A stretch of DNA of 64,000 nucleotides from Flavobacterium notoginsengisoli (GCF_014207905.1 NZ_JACHLB010000002.1:496001-560000), one strand, 5' to 3'. Shown: positions 26,839 through 36,204, counted from the first letter of the stretch. The notes: generated by a model not told the origin, from the letters alone. A program made the numbers and translations.

Positions 26839-26868
26839 AAATGAGCCCGAAACAGACGGGCTCATTAT
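26839..26868. terminator. Hairpin downstream of the AhpD-like gene
   Basis: GAGCCCG pairs perfectly with CGGGCTC around AAACAGA. It lies about 70 bases after the minus-strand gene end and could terminate it, although the T-tract is weak. A 13-base direct repeat TATTTTATTCATA occurs twice just to the left (26738 to 26770). Confidence 0.45.
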
Positions 26869-26935
26869 TATCAGATCTGATTATAATTCTAAAGTTTTTT
26901 ATGGAGTCTCTTTAAGCCCGCACTTGTTTGCAGTT

Positions 26936-27388
26936 TTATGCCAGACTTTGTCCTATAGGCAGTCGGGTGCTCAGTACAACCCTGTTCCAAAGATTTATGG
27001 TAATTACGGCAGTTATGATATCTGCAATCTGGTTTTCGCTGAAAAAATGCACGGCGTTTGAATAGGTCTGGTCTGATAATCCCTGTTGATGTATTAATGT
27101 TATTTCTTCCGTTATCGCCAGCACTGCTTTTTCTTCTTCTGTAAAAATATCCCCCGCTTCCCTCCAGGCGCTCAGGAGAAAAATGCGCTGGTTTGTCTCG
27201 CCGTTTTTAACCGCGTCCTGGGTATGGATGTTGATGCAGTAGGCGCAGCCGTTGATCTGAGAGGCGCGGATCTTTATGAGTTCTTTGGCTGTCTCGGAGA
27301 TGGAAATCTTTGAAAGATAGCTTTCAAGGCCGATCATCGCTTTGAGTGCATCAGGGGCGGCCTGCTTGATGTTTAATCGTTTTTGCAT
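26936..27388 (-). CDS. AhpD-like carboxymuconolactone decarboxylase-family protein
   Basis: 150 residues, probably a small alkylhydroperoxidase. The AhpD-type active site is visible: C48-x-x-C51 in GCAYC and H55 in NIHTQD, preceded by KELIKIRASQING. The all-helical remainder fits. Uses the cysteine pair to reduce peroxides or an acyl partner. It lies 67 bases behind the Crp-type regulator on the same strand and is very likely its target, a frequent pairing in Bacteroidetes. Confidence 0.9.
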   Translation of the reverse strand: MQKRLNIKQAAPDALKAMIGLESYLSKISISETAKELIKIRASQINGCAYCINIHTQDAVKNGETNQRIFLLSAWREAGDIFTEEEKAVLAITEEITLIHQQGLSDQTYSNAVHFFSENQIADIITAVITINLWNRVVLSTRLPIGQSLA

Positions 27389-27455
27389 GGTATTATTCTT
27401 TTAAATTGTTCCATGCAAAATTGGATAATATGAAAAACAAAAAACTTAAACTGGT

Positions 27456-28031
27456 TTAAGAAAGAGCCCTCTTGCGGATTTCGCTCAAGTATTCGGGGGT
27501 GAATCCCAGATAGGAAGCGATCAGGTATTGGGGAACACGCTGAATGAATTCAGGGTGGTTACGGACTGCCTGAAAATAAAATTCTTCTTTTGAGAACGAG
27601 AAAAGGAATTTGATGCGTTTCTGGGCCGCTGCATAAGCCCTCTGGTAGACAAAACGGAAATAGCGCTCCATCACCGGAAACTCCTCCAGCAGCTTCTGCC
27701 ACTTCCCGGGTGTGATGCAGAGCAGTGTGGATTTTTCCACTGCCTGAATATAAAACTCTGTCGGGAGCTGGTTCTCGTAGGCAAAGTTATCGGTGAGCCA
27801 CCAGGTTTCTATGGCAAATTCAGTGGTCTGCTCGGTGCCTTTCTCGTTGATGTAGAATTTTCTGAGCAGCCCCTCCAGGACAAAATAATGATGCCGGCAG
27901 ATCTGTCCCTGCTCCAGTAAATTTTCTTTTTTACCCGCCTCTCTGATGTCGAAGAATTTTATGATCTGCTCAAAGTCATCCTCTGGTACCTTGGCGAACT
28001 TGGCTATATGTTTTTTGAATATATCGGACAT
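27456..28031 (-). CDS. Crp/Fnr-family transcriptional regulator
   Basis: 191 residues. N-terminal cyclic-nucleotide-binding-type jelly roll: KKENLLEQGQICRHHYFVLEGLLRKF, TTEFAIETWWLTD. C-terminal winged helix is present though short: VPQYLIASYLGFTPEYLSEIRKR. The cAMP-binding R-E pair is not conserved, so the ligand is unknown. It precedes the AhpD-like gene, which suggests local control of a peroxide or carbonyl response. Confidence 0.9.
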   Translation of the reverse strand: MSDIFKKHIAKFAKVPEDDFEQIIKFFDIREAGKKENLLEQGQICRHHYFVLEGLLRKFYINEKGTEQTTEFAIETWWLTDNFAYENQLPTEFYIQAVEKSTLLCITPGKWQKLLEEFPVMERYFRFVYQRAYAAAQKRIKFLFSFSKEEFYFQAVRNHPEFIQRVPQYLIASYLGFTPEYLSEIRKRALS

Positions 28032-28075
28032 TGTAATTCAAAGGCTTGTGCGTATTTGATCTGCCTGCCCCTGGG

Positions 28076-28107
28076 CAGGCTTCAGGCAGAGTCCGGAAGC
28101 CTTTTTT
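28076..28107 (+). terminator. Terminator-like hairpin upstream of the Crp-type gene
   Basis: AGGCTTC pairs with GGAAGCCT over a short loop and is followed by a run of T on the plus strand. An overlapping GCCTGCCCCTGGGCAGGC hairpin lies just before it. Nothing upstream on the plus strand needs a terminator, so it may act as an attenuator or be a relic. Confidence 0.4.
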
Positions 28108-28150
28108 CAGTATTTGTGATTATTGAATTTAAAGTATCAAAATTAGTGAT

Positions 28151-28158
28151 TATATTTG
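28151..28158 (+). promoter_or_regulatory. Candidate -7 element TATATTTG
   Basis: Exact TAnnTTTG match 17 bases before the ATG of the small gene at 28175. TTG at 28123 is a little too far away to be an ideal -33 element. Confidence 0.4.
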
Positions 28159-28174
28159 GTTAAAAGCTATTATT

Positions 28175-28333
28175 ATGAAAGCAGATAAACTAATTGAGAT
28201 CATTACAGTCCAGTCAGAGATTATTGAAATCTTATCCCGGGAGTATACAGATGCTCCGAGAAGCCCTTATGAGAAAGATGAAATAAGAGATTTAATAAGA
28301 CTCTTGAAAGATCTGCAGAAAGATCTTATATAA
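28175..28333 (+). CDS. Small helical hypothetical protein
   Basis: 52 residues (MKADKLIEIITVQSEIIEIL to LKDLQKDLI). Amphipathic helices flank a central YTDAPRSPYEK turn. An exact TAnnTTTG element lies at a fitting distance upstream. No family recognised. A helical dimeric regulator is possible but unsupported. Confidence 0.55.
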   Translation: MKADKLIEIITVQSEIIEILSREYTDAPRSPYEKDEIRDLIRLLKDLQKDLI

Positions 28334-29240
28334 TAAATCAGCTTTAAAATTTGAATTCCGGTGAACATAAGTTCCAAAAATGTTCATTGCGGGAGATCGG
28401 CCGGCCGCCTTGGGCTGTTTTTTTATTTCATATTTTTTCATATCTCCTGCACCGTCAAGGCTGCGTTGCTTTAATTCTTTTGTGAAAGCAAAATTAGGGG
28501 TTTTATTTATAATGGCGCAGCCTTTATGATAAGCTGCACTGATCTGAGCGGGCAGCACCGCCAATTGTATTGCGCTGTTTTAGTTTTAATTTTATTTTTT
28601 TGTAGCTGTTCCATCTATGCGTTTCACCCAAGCGCTGGCGAACCGGCGAAGCAATCTTTTGCGCCCAGGTTCGGCGCAAAAGGATTTCCGCTTCTGTCGG
28701 GGCTAAAGTGGCAGGGTAGCAGAACAGAGATAAGTCAATTTTGAAGCTCAGTAAAATAAGAATAAAAATACGTATACAGTTTCGAACCTAAACCCATTAA
28801 GCCTTGATTTTGCTGTGATTTAAATTTTAAAAAATACATTGTGCCACGATTTTGCCACAAAGCTCATTAAACTAATATTTATGACATTTTTCAGGCTAAT
28901 CCATATTTCAAATTAACCTTGAGTAAATCAGTAGTTTCGCTTACAAGTTAGCCAGTCTTTTGCGTTTCGTATAGAGACACTTACTACATTACAATTGATA
29001 AAAATGGAGTTTTTGTAAAGATAGTTTTTTCCAGTTATTACTGTAATAATTAAAATAATGCTTTCGCTTTTTATAAGGTTTTAAAAGAAATAATGAATTT
29101 GTTTGGAATGACCGATTTAACTCAACTATCCAGTGATGACTCTATCAAATTAACAAAAGCATTTATATTTTTTCTTTAACATCTGCGAAGCACACACGTT
29201 TAAAAATATTATATTAGCTGTCAATATAAACTCATCATTA
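28334..29240. other. Long non-coding stretch at the left edge of the mobile element
   Basis: About 900 bases without a supportable gene. The frames present have no protein-like composition. It contains the attachment-like site B (28779 to 28860). Base composition turns clearly AT-rich to the right of it, with GC-rich words such as GGCCGGCCG only to the left (28398). This is the probable boundary between the stress block and the defence-carrying element. Confidence 0.5.
28779..28860. repeat. Candidate attachment-like site B
   Basis: GTTTCGAACCTAAAC at 28779 and TGCCACGATTTTGCCACA at 28842, with the same internal offset as site A (13735/13799). TGCCAC occurs twice as a direct repeat separated by GATTT. 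The related site C stands beside the integrase at 44708. B and C bracket the element of 15.9 kb. Confidence 0.5.
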
Positions 29241-30527
29241 ATGGACAAAGAAAAGGCTTTTCTGCACCATGATATATATCCGAATGCTGCTGACATCTTT
29301 AATGTTGATATAAAATCAATTGAGGATATCAAAGAAGACTGTATTTTTATTATAGATACAAACGTTTTGCTGCTACCTTATAAAACTTCAACTTCAAGTT
29401 TTGAAGAAATAGAAAAGGCATTTTCGAAACTTATTGCAAAAGATCAGCTGCTAATCCCGGCGCAAGTCGCCCGAGAGTTTGCTAAAAACAGGCCCGAGCA
29501 CTTGAAAACATTATTTCAACAGCTTAATGCGGTGAAAAGCAAGATCAGTAAGCCCGCTACTGGTCAGTATCCGCTACTCGAATCTTTGACGGAGTACAAA
29601 GAAGCAAAAGATATTGAAAAGCAGATACAGGAACTACAGAAAAATTATTCAAAAAAAATAGACAATATTCTTGAAAATATGAAAAAATGGCGCTGGGATG
29701 ATCCAGTGAGTGCAGTCTATAAGGAGTTATTCAAGTCTAATATTATACAAGAACTTGACCTTTCGCAAGATGAATTAATAGATGATCTGGAAAGAAGAAA
29801 CAAGCACAATATTCCTCCTGGATTTAAGGATAAAGCGAAAGATGATTATGGGATAGGAGATCTGATAATCTGGAGAACGATATTGGCTGTAGCGAAAAAC
29901 AAAAATAAAGATATTGTTTTTGTTTCGGGAGATGAAAAGAATGACTGGTTTTACAGGAGTGATAGCCAGTCCCTGTATCCCAGATTTGAACTTATAACAG
30001 AGTTTAAAAATTATACGGAGGATAAAACATTACATATCATTAAATCATCGAAATTTTTAGATATACTTGGTGCTGCCGAGGAAGCAGTTACAGAAGTAAA
30101 GATAATGGAAATAGAATTGAATGAAAATGTATATCCTCTGGATTTGGAAGGATACCAGGCGGAGGAGGCGGTCTATGCATGGCTAAAACAAACGGAGGGA
30201 AATAAGGAAATAATACGAAACAATCGCTTTCCGGATTTTATAATTGAAGATTTTATAACTAAACAGGGCGTGGAGGTAATTTCAGCATCAAATATGTCTG
30301 TCTATAGACTGATGCGAAAAATTAATGATTCACTAGCTAAAGGTACTTCCAAAATATCTTCCAAGAAAATGGATAGTGTTAGGATCGTAGTAGTAGTTCC
30401 TACACTTGCTTATTATCATAATCTAAGGGTTCGCAAAGCAGAAGAATTGGATGAGATCCAAACAGAGGAGGCTCAGATTGTATTTGGCGTAGTTACTGAA
30501 AAAGGAATATTTGCCAAATTAATCTAA
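29241..30527 (+). CDS. PIN-domain nuclease with extra C-terminal domain
   Basis: 428 residues. N-terminal PIN-like fold of the PIN_8 type: D39 in FIIDTNVLLLPY, E79 in PAQVAREFAKNR, then GIGDLIIWRTIL and FVSGDEKNDWF give the usual set of metal-binding acids, so RNase or nuclease activity is likely. A long helical insert (about 100 to 190) separates them. The C-terminal part (about 300 to 428) is a separate domain with FPDFIIEDF and QGVEVISA, loosely like a PD-(D/E)xK fold but without a clear lysine. No antitoxin gene is adjacent. It opens a probable defence cluster. Confidence 0.8.
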   Translation: MDKEKAFLHHDIYPNAADIFNVDIKSIEDIKEDCIFIIDTNVLLLPYKTSTSSFEEIEKAFSKLIAKDQLLIPAQVAREFAKNRPEHLKTLFQQLNAVKSKISKPATGQYPLLESLTEYKEAKDIEKQIQELQKNYSKKIDNILENMKKWRWDDPVSAVYKELFKSNIIQELDLSQDELIDDLERRNKHNIPPGFKDKAKDDYGIGDLIIWRTILAVAKNKNKDIVFVSGDEKNDWFYRSDSQSLYPRFELITEFKNYTEDKTLHIIKSSKFLDILGAAEEAVTEVKIMEIELNENVYPLDLEGYQAEEAVYAWLKQTEGNKEIIRNNRFPDFIIEDFITKQGVEVISASNMSVYRLMRKINDSLAKGTSKISSKKMDSVRIVVVVPTLAYYHNLRVRKAEELDEIQTEEAQIVFGVVTEKGIFAKLI

Positions 30528-31050
30528 CTTTCATCTGTTTTTTTGAGATGTTGTATTACAAATGTTTTTCATCTTCCAAAGCAATACATCTTTCAGATCT
30601 TTATGGCATTAAAGTGTCTTCGTCGGCAAAAAAAAAGAGCCCGTAATAATACCGGCTCTAAGATTATGCATCAATTTTTCTATTATTTATCTTCTCTTTT
30701 AGCTGATGAAGATTGCTCTTTATCAGGTTCACAATCTGCCTGTGATGATTGGAAGAATTATTCTTCAATCCTCAGCACTGGATGATTTCCATCTTTCTAA
30801 GTAATAGTTCTATGGTTTTAAGGGACTGTCCTAGCACTTTTATAGATAGTATAAGCGAATTTTTCCTTTTATAATATTCGTTAGTACATAAGCAGTGCCG
30901 CAGATTGTCATCCTCTTCTATAAATTGTTGTACGGGCTAAATATTCTTAATGAAGTTGAAATGCCTAAACTTTGTCATCGTTTGTTTATATTTCCGATTT
31001 TTGATTATTTTTCAGGTAATAAATTAATTGTAGAATTAATATAATTTTAT
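30528..31050. other. Intergenic stretch with possible minus-strand gene relic
   Basis: A hairpin GAGCCCG / CCGGCTC lies near 30640 to 30662. On the minus strand, 30978 to 30772 reads as one frame of 68 codons with a single internal TAG; the part after it looks protein-like (QFIEEDDNLRHC, LILSIKVLGQSLKTIELLL). It may be a decayed small gene. The plus-strand frame at 30543 has no protein-like character. Confidence 0.3.
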
Positions 31051-31872
31051 ATGGATACATCTGCTGAAGCATACAGAAACCTGCAGTTTGCCAGTATCGA
31101 AGCAATAAGGAGCTGCACGTGCATTGTCATGCTAGACAAGTCCAGCTATAGTTATAAAGCCCATGGAACTGGCGTGTTTATTCAGATTCAAAATCACTAT
31201 TTCCTTGTGTCGGCCGCCCATGTTATGGACAAGCACGGAGAGTTTTTTATTTTTCTGTCTCAGGAAAAAGAGATAATATATCCGGGTGGTGATACCTACA
31301 TCAATCGAACAGAGAATCGCGAAAAGGATGAGCTGGATATTGCAGTCCTCCGATTGGACGACGAGTGTCTGCCACATATCAAGAGGTCTTATAGTTTTGT
31401 GCAGGCAGAGGATCTGGCCATCAATCACATCTTCCAGCCTTGGGAATATTACGCTTTTCTTGGATTTCCCGCCAGCAAGACAAAAGTCAAATATAAAACC
31501 GACATTTTTTGCATCACCACGCTATTTCATTTTACAGCACCGATAGGAGCCGAGCATTACGAACAGTTGGGGCGGAATCCTTACGTGAATGTTATCGCGA
31601 CGTACAATAAAAAACACGTGTATAACGGTAGTAAAGGCACTTATGGCACAGGCCCGGACCTTTATGGCATCAGCGGTTGCGGACTCTGGTTCACCGATCC
31701 CGAGGATATGTCAACTGGAATCATAAAGCCCAAACTAACGGCGATAATGACTGACTGGTTCGCTAAGAACAAAAATATAATCATAGGAACACGGATCGAT
31801 GTTGTGACAGGAATGATCAAGAAATTTCTGGATATTGATTTTCCGGATTCGAGTATTGTGATGGTTAATTAA
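31051..31872 (+). CDS. Trypsin-like serine protease, cytoplasmic
   Basis: 273 residues without signal peptide. Complete catalytic triad: H57 in FLVSAAHVMD, D96 in ELDIAVLRL and S208 in YGISGCGLW, in the order and spacing of the chymotrypsin/HtrA fold. G-x-x-I-Q-I before H57 and LGFP strand agree. No PDZ or other domain. Intracellular proteases of this kind are known as effectors or regulators in several bacterial defence systems (family knowledge). Between a PIN nuclease and a helicase pair, a defence role is likely, but it could act alone. Confidence 0.82.
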   Translation: MDTSAEAYRNLQFASIEAIRSCTCIVMLDKSSYSYKAHGTGVFIQIQNHYFLVSAAHVMDKHGEFFIFLSQEKEIIYPGGDTYINRTENREKDELDIAVLRLDDECLPHIKRSYSFVQAEDLAINHIFQPWEYYAFLGFPASKTKVKYKTDIFCITTLFHFTAPIGAEHYEQLGRNPYVNVIATYNKKHVYNGSKGTYGTGPDLYGISGCGLWFTDPEDMSTGIIKPKLTAIMTDWFAKNKNIIIGTRIDVVTGMIKKFLDIDFPDSSIVMVN

Positions 31873-32255
31873 TTTTAGTTTTTTTAATATCCTTTTTCAT
31901 TATTTAATGAAATAAATTTAAAAATGTTCTATTATTTACAAGTGTCTGCTTCAAAACTCCTTCATAATGTATTCTTCCAAATGGATGAAATGATTTTCTG
32001 CTTCTTGCATTAAATCCTGTTGTATTAGTGAAGTATTATTTTTGGATATTGATAATCCCTCTGTAATTTGGACCCTGACTTATCAAATAGTAGTTTTTAA
32101 TAAGGTTGCACATAAACAGTATCGACGAGTATTTTTCTTGCTGTAATGGTAAATCAAGTATTTTTACTTAAGTTGAATCAATTGGATATGACTATTTTTG
32201 AAACGAGCACCGCATCGGGAGCTGGAAGAATATTTTCTAAATAATAAAATTTAAT
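31873..32255. other. Intergenic stretch with possible minus-strand gene relic
   Basis: About 380 AT-rich bases. The minus strand from about 32075 to 31951 reads some 41 codons (QITEGLSISKNN, then QDLMQEAENHFIHLEEYI) to a TGA without a start, which looks like the tail of a lost gene. The promoter of the helicase pair should lie near the right end. Confidence 0.3.
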
Positions 32256-33038
32256 ATGCCTTTTAAATTTAATGTAATAAATGGTTCACCCTCATTTGTA
32301 GATAATGAATATGAGATAGTCGATAAGGATTTATTGGCGCAATTTGTTGGAGAAATGCTGTTAGGTCATCATCATCATATATTAAGAATAATTAGGTCCT
32401 TGTCTACTACTTTTCCTGTTCAAAAAAATGATTCTATAGATCAGATAATCGCAAAAATTAGATCTACCAGTGCTTCCAAACGTGATGGCTGGCTTTTTCA
32501 AATGATTTCATGGATCGTTCTTGCGAAAAGCAAATCTGCAGTACCATTCTTTTCTAATTATCCACATTTTGCTCCCGCACAGCATGGTATTGATGGGTTA
32601 GCTATCACTCTAAATTCAGATGATACAATTGAAAATATTATAATTACAGAAGATAAATGTACAGCTAATCCTAGAAATAAAATTGTTACGCAGGTTTTTC
32701 CAGAATTTAAAGAATTTGAGAAGGGCGCCAAAGATAATGCACTTGTAGGAATCATTTCGAGTCTAATTGGCGGATTAAATGCGGGAGAAATTTTAGAAAA
32801 AGTGCAGAATGATATCTTTGAAAATAAATTTCGTCTCTATAGAATTGGGATAACAAGAAATGCAGACCACAATCCCTTGGAAGGCAGGATAAGTTTATTT
32901 TTAAATTATGATAAATCAGTTGAAGGGGACTCCTCGGTCAGAAGAAGTGCTTCCAGCATACACATCGAAGATATGAGGGTATGGATGAATGATTTTGCTA
33001 ATAAAGTAATTACTTATCTTGAATCAAAAAAAAGCTAG
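32256..33038 (+). CDS. PD-(D/E)xK-like nuclease subunit, HamA-like
   Basis: 260 residues, no signal peptide. The centre carries a nuclease-like core: H110-G-I-D113-G-L, then strand ENIIITE132-D-K134 followed by C. This is the D...E-x-K pattern of PD-(D/E)xK nucleases and resembles the HGxDG...GESK arrangement of DUF1837 (HamA of Hachiman). The preceding helix DGWLFQMISWIVLAK would match the conserved helix of that family. The gene ends one base before the ATG of a large helicase gene, so the two are coupled. Effector nuclease of a two-gene defence system is the best reading; the HamA link is an inference. Confidence 0.6.
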   Translation: MPFKFNVINGSPSFVDNEYEIVDKDLLAQFVGEMLLGHHHHILRIIRSLSTTFPVQKNDSIDQIIAKIRSTSASKRDGWLFQMISWIVLAKSKSAVPFFSNYPHFAPAQHGIDGLAITLNSDDTIENIIITEDKCTANPRNKIVTQVFPEFKEFEKGAKDNALVGIISSLIGGLNAGEILEKVQNDIFENKFRLYRIGITRNADHNPLEGRISLFLNYDKSVEGDSSVRRSASSIHIEDMRVWMNDFANKVITYLESKKS

Positions 33039-33039
33039 G

Positions 33040-36000
33040 ATGTATAATAGTAAGACAGAAGAAAAAATTAAAGACATTCCACAGATCGGAGATATTGATA
33101 TTGAAAGGCTGCCCCAGGAATTGACGAGAATTTATGCGCAGGTTGTTAGTTTGAGGCGACAAATCACTGAGGGAGATGTAAATTTAGAAAATGATGGTCT
33201 TTTAAATTCCCTCATGTTGCTACAGAAATTAGCGAACAATTTAGAAACCATTCTTATTAGCATTCCAAATCACGAGCAAAAAGAGTCCATTGCTTTTGTA
33301 GCCGCAACAGCTAACAGCTTATTATATAAAATAACCTTATCGGAGGACGTCAAGTCAGGTAAAATATTAGATGCGGATGTAATATCAAGATATATTGCTT
33401 CAATTATACTGTTTTTGATTGGAAACAGTCAGGCAGATGCTGCAGAGATGACCAATTCACTGCCTGAATCAAAGATCTTAAATTTGACACAGCAGAGACT
33501 TGTAGCTTCAATAGTTGAATTGGCGAAAGGGAGATTATCTTTCATCTCTAAAGCTAGTTTCAGTGAAAAAGAAATTTCTATTGATTCTGATCTGGAAGAT
33601 ATAGCTTTAAATTTTCTGTGGAGGGAACTGGGATTGGGAATTGTGTCTATTGCCTCCTCCTTAACAGGAAAAGAAATATTAGATCACGAAGTACATTTTG
33701 ATAACGTAATAGAATTGTCTATCTCGGAAGAAGCATTTTTGGGTCAGAAAAGTGTCTTTGCTGGACCATATAGGTTAGCACGACTTCTAAAAATTTTGGG
33801 AAGTGATATAACTGGTAGAGGAGTTATCAATATTCCTACTCCCGATGGTGTCGATAGCGGATTTTGGAATAAATTTTTAAGCAAGCTGGCAGCACAACGT
33901 CCATATTTGTGGGAAAATCATAAGGATGCAGTTGCTACGCAATTTTTACAGCCTGGAACATCTGCAGTCTTAACGTTGCCTACAGGAGCAGGGAAGTCAA
34001 CACTGTCGGAGCTAAAGATCGCTTCAACTGCATACTCTGGAAAAAAAACAATCTATTTGGTGCCGACACATGCCTTAGAAGATCAGGTAAAGAGAAATTT
34101 AAAGGACCTTTTTGAAGACTACGATCCTGAGGATTTTGAATTTGATGGAGAATATACTGAATTTGCAGAATTTAATAATTTCCCTTTTTTGGTAATGACA
34201 CCCGAACGATGTCTCACCATAATTAATCTATATCCTGAGATATTCCATCATGTTGGTTTGGTTGTTTTTGATGAATTTCATTTAATTCACGGAACAGATA
34301 TAAAAAAAGATAGACGTTCAATAGATGCGATGTACTGTTTGCTGTCGCTATTTACCTTAATTCCACATTCAGATTATTTGTTGATCTCTGCAATGGTTGA
34401 AAATGGCCAAGAGATATGTTCTTGGGTGGAAAAAATCACCAATCGCGAATGCCTTCTCTTTAACTCTTCGTGGAAACCAACAAGACAGCTCCACGGATGT
34501 ATTGTTTTTGAGGAAAGCGAGATTTCGGATCTACGGAATTTATGCAATGAAGCTAGGTACAGAGGTGATACCATTGGTCCGTCATTAGGTTTAAAAAGAG
34601 AAATGAAGATCATGCCATACTGTTTTTTCAGTTTGAAAAATATTTGGGAAACGACTGCTGATAGTGATTATTTGAGAACATCTATTATTAATAGTAAGGT
34701 GGCGCTTGATATAAATAAAAAATGGCAGTTAACAAGTAATAGAAATGAAGTTGCTTCGAAACTGGCAATCCATTTTGCGAGATTGGGGCTCAAAACATTG
34801 GTTTTTGTAGATGATCCTAAAATAGCAAACTCGACCTGGAAAAAGATCAATAACAACTTAGATCGAGAAAATAGTTTTACCGATTTTTGTAAAGAAAAAG
34901 ATAAAGAAATTGAACTTTTAGCTAAAGAATTAGGCGCAATAGAACATTCCTATTTTTACATGCAGTACAATGTAAGTGTGCATCATGGACTTCTTCTTCC
35001 TGCTGAAAGGAATTTAATTGAAGAATATTATAAAATAGCTGATGGTGCTGTCGTGATGGTGGCGACTGCAACTTTGGCCCAAGGAATTAACCTACCGGCA
35101 GAAATAGTAATTATAGCGGGTGATGATAGATTTGATGATGAATTAGGGTATAGAGAACCAGTTAAACCGCATGATCTATTGAATGCGGCAGGAAGAGCAG
35201 GAAGAGCGGGTCTCTCATCACAGGGAGCGGTTATCTTAATACCTGGCGATATAGTAACGATGCGGGATTTAGTGATTTCCAGTAGATGGTGGGATTTAAA
35301 AAAGCGTGTGTTTTCAAAAGGCGACCAATGTCTTAAAATTGAGGACCCCTTAGAATATCTGCTTGATTCCCTTCAAGACGATGCAGAAGCACTCGATGTA
35401 AATCAGGCAAATATCTTATATAGATTTAAAGCAGAAAAACTTTCAGAATTTGATACAAGAGTGCTTTTGAGGAATTCTTTGTATGCTTTTAAAGCAGAAA
35501 AAGAGTTGAAATCTGAAAGTTTTGAAAGTCAGATTGAAAAATTTTTAGAAAGAAGAAAACAATTAGATGATTTGTCAGAAGATGTTCTGTGGACAAAAGA
35601 AGTCAGCTTTAAAACGGGTGTGGACCCAACGTTAATTTTACAACTTTCGGAGAATATAGATGAAGAGGATTTTGAAAAATTTATTAATTATTCAATATCT
35701 GAATTCATAGATTGGTTTTTCAAGTGGCTAGGTAAGGATGAAAAATTCCTAGGCCGAATTTTCACCAAACCTAATACGCGCGATCAAATTAGAAAAGCTT
35801 GTGGTATGCAACTAAGTAAGGTTCATAGCGACAAGGAAATACTTGAGAAACTTCCTGTTGTGTGTGAAATTTTAAAAAAATATGTAGAAGGCAAAACAAT
35901 AAAAGAGATAAATGATATTATTCCGGATCCTAAAACACCAGATAAAAGCTTGTATTTGATAAAAGCCCGAAGTTTTATTTTGAGACTCGTTCCTGAACTG

Positions 36001-36204
36001 AGTTTTAGCTTAGGAATATTGTCATTTATTACACTAGAAAAAGCAAAACAGAAAAAATTTAAAGAGCATCAAATTCCTCCTAATATTAGGGTTTTAGCTA
36101 GTTGCATAAGAGAAGGTTTTGATGATGCGGATAAATTGTTCTTTAAGCAGAAATATAAATTCAGGGGACGTGTATACTGTCATGAATTATATTCAATGTT
36201 TTAA
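33040..36204 (+). CDS. Large SF2 helicase, HamB/Ski2-like
   Basis: 1054 residues from ATG 33040; a TTG seven codons earlier would overlap the nuclease gene and is less likely. Motifs: Walker A PTGAGKS (314 to 320), YLVPTHAL (motif Ia), MTPERC (Ib), DEFH (411 to 414) as motif II, SAM (III), ATATLAQGINLPAE (V) and NAAGRAGRAG (VI). This is a Ski2/Hel308-like core. About 300 helical residues precede it and about 330 follow. Partnered with the nuclease directly upstream it resembles HamB, which senses DNA ends and releases its nuclease (family knowledge). AT-rich, unlike the first 28 kb. Confidence 0.8.
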   Translation: MYNSKTEEKIKDIPQIGDIDIERLPQELTRIYAQVVSLRRQITEGDVNLENDGLLNSLMLLQKLANNLETILISIPNHEQKESIAFVAATANSLLYKITLSEDVKSGKILDADVISRYIASIILFLIGNSQADAAEMTNSLPESKILNLTQQRLVASIVELAKGRLSFISKASFSEKEISIDSDLEDIALNFLWRELGLGIVSIASSLTGKEILDHEVHFDNVIELSISEEAFLGQKSVFAGPYRLARLLKILGSDITGRGVINIPTPDGVDSGFWNKFLSKLAAQRPYLWENHKDAVATQFLQPGTSAVLTLPTGAGKSTLSELKIASTAYSGKKTIYLVPTHALEDQVKRNLKDLFEDYDPEDFEFDGEYTEFAEFNNFPFLVMTPERCLTIINLYPEIFHHVGLVVFDEFHLIHGTDIKKDRRSIDAMYCLLSLFTLIPHSDYLLISAMVENGQEICSWVEKITNRECLLFNSSWKPTRQLHGCIVFEESEISDLRNLCNEARYRGDTIGPSLGLKREMKIMPYCFFSLKNIWETTADSDYLRTSIINSKVALDINKKWQLTSNRNEVASKLAIHFARLGLKTLVFVDDPKIANSTWKKINNNLDRENSFTDFCKEKDKEIELLAKELGAIEHSYFYMQYNVSVHHGLLLPAERNLIEEYYKIADGAVVMVATATLAQGINLPAEIVIIAGDDRFDDELGYREPVKPHDLLNAAGRAGRAGLSSQGAVILIPGDIVTMRDLVISSRWWDLKKRVFSKGDQCLKIEDPLEYLLDSLQDDAEALDVNQANILYRFKAEKLSEFDTRVLLRNSLYAFKAEKELKSESFESQIEKFLERRKQLDDLSEDVLWTKEVSFKTGVDPTLILQLSENIDEEDFEKFINYSISEFIDWFFKWLGKDEKFLGRIFTKPNTRDQIRKACGMQLSKVHSDKEILEKLPVVCEILKKYVEGKTIKEINDIIPDPKTPDKSLYLIKARSFILRLVPELSFSLGILSFITLEKAKQKKFKEHQIPPNIRVLASCIREGFDDADKLFFKQKYKFRGRVYCHELYSMF

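Noticed and set aside
28526..28744. 72-codon plus-strand frame in the gap before site B
   Set aside because: Begins in a signal-like stretch but the rest is uneven, and no family pattern is visible.
30543..30785. 80-codon plus-strand frame after the PIN gene
   Set aside because: Crosses a hairpin and poly-A stretch and has no protein-like character.
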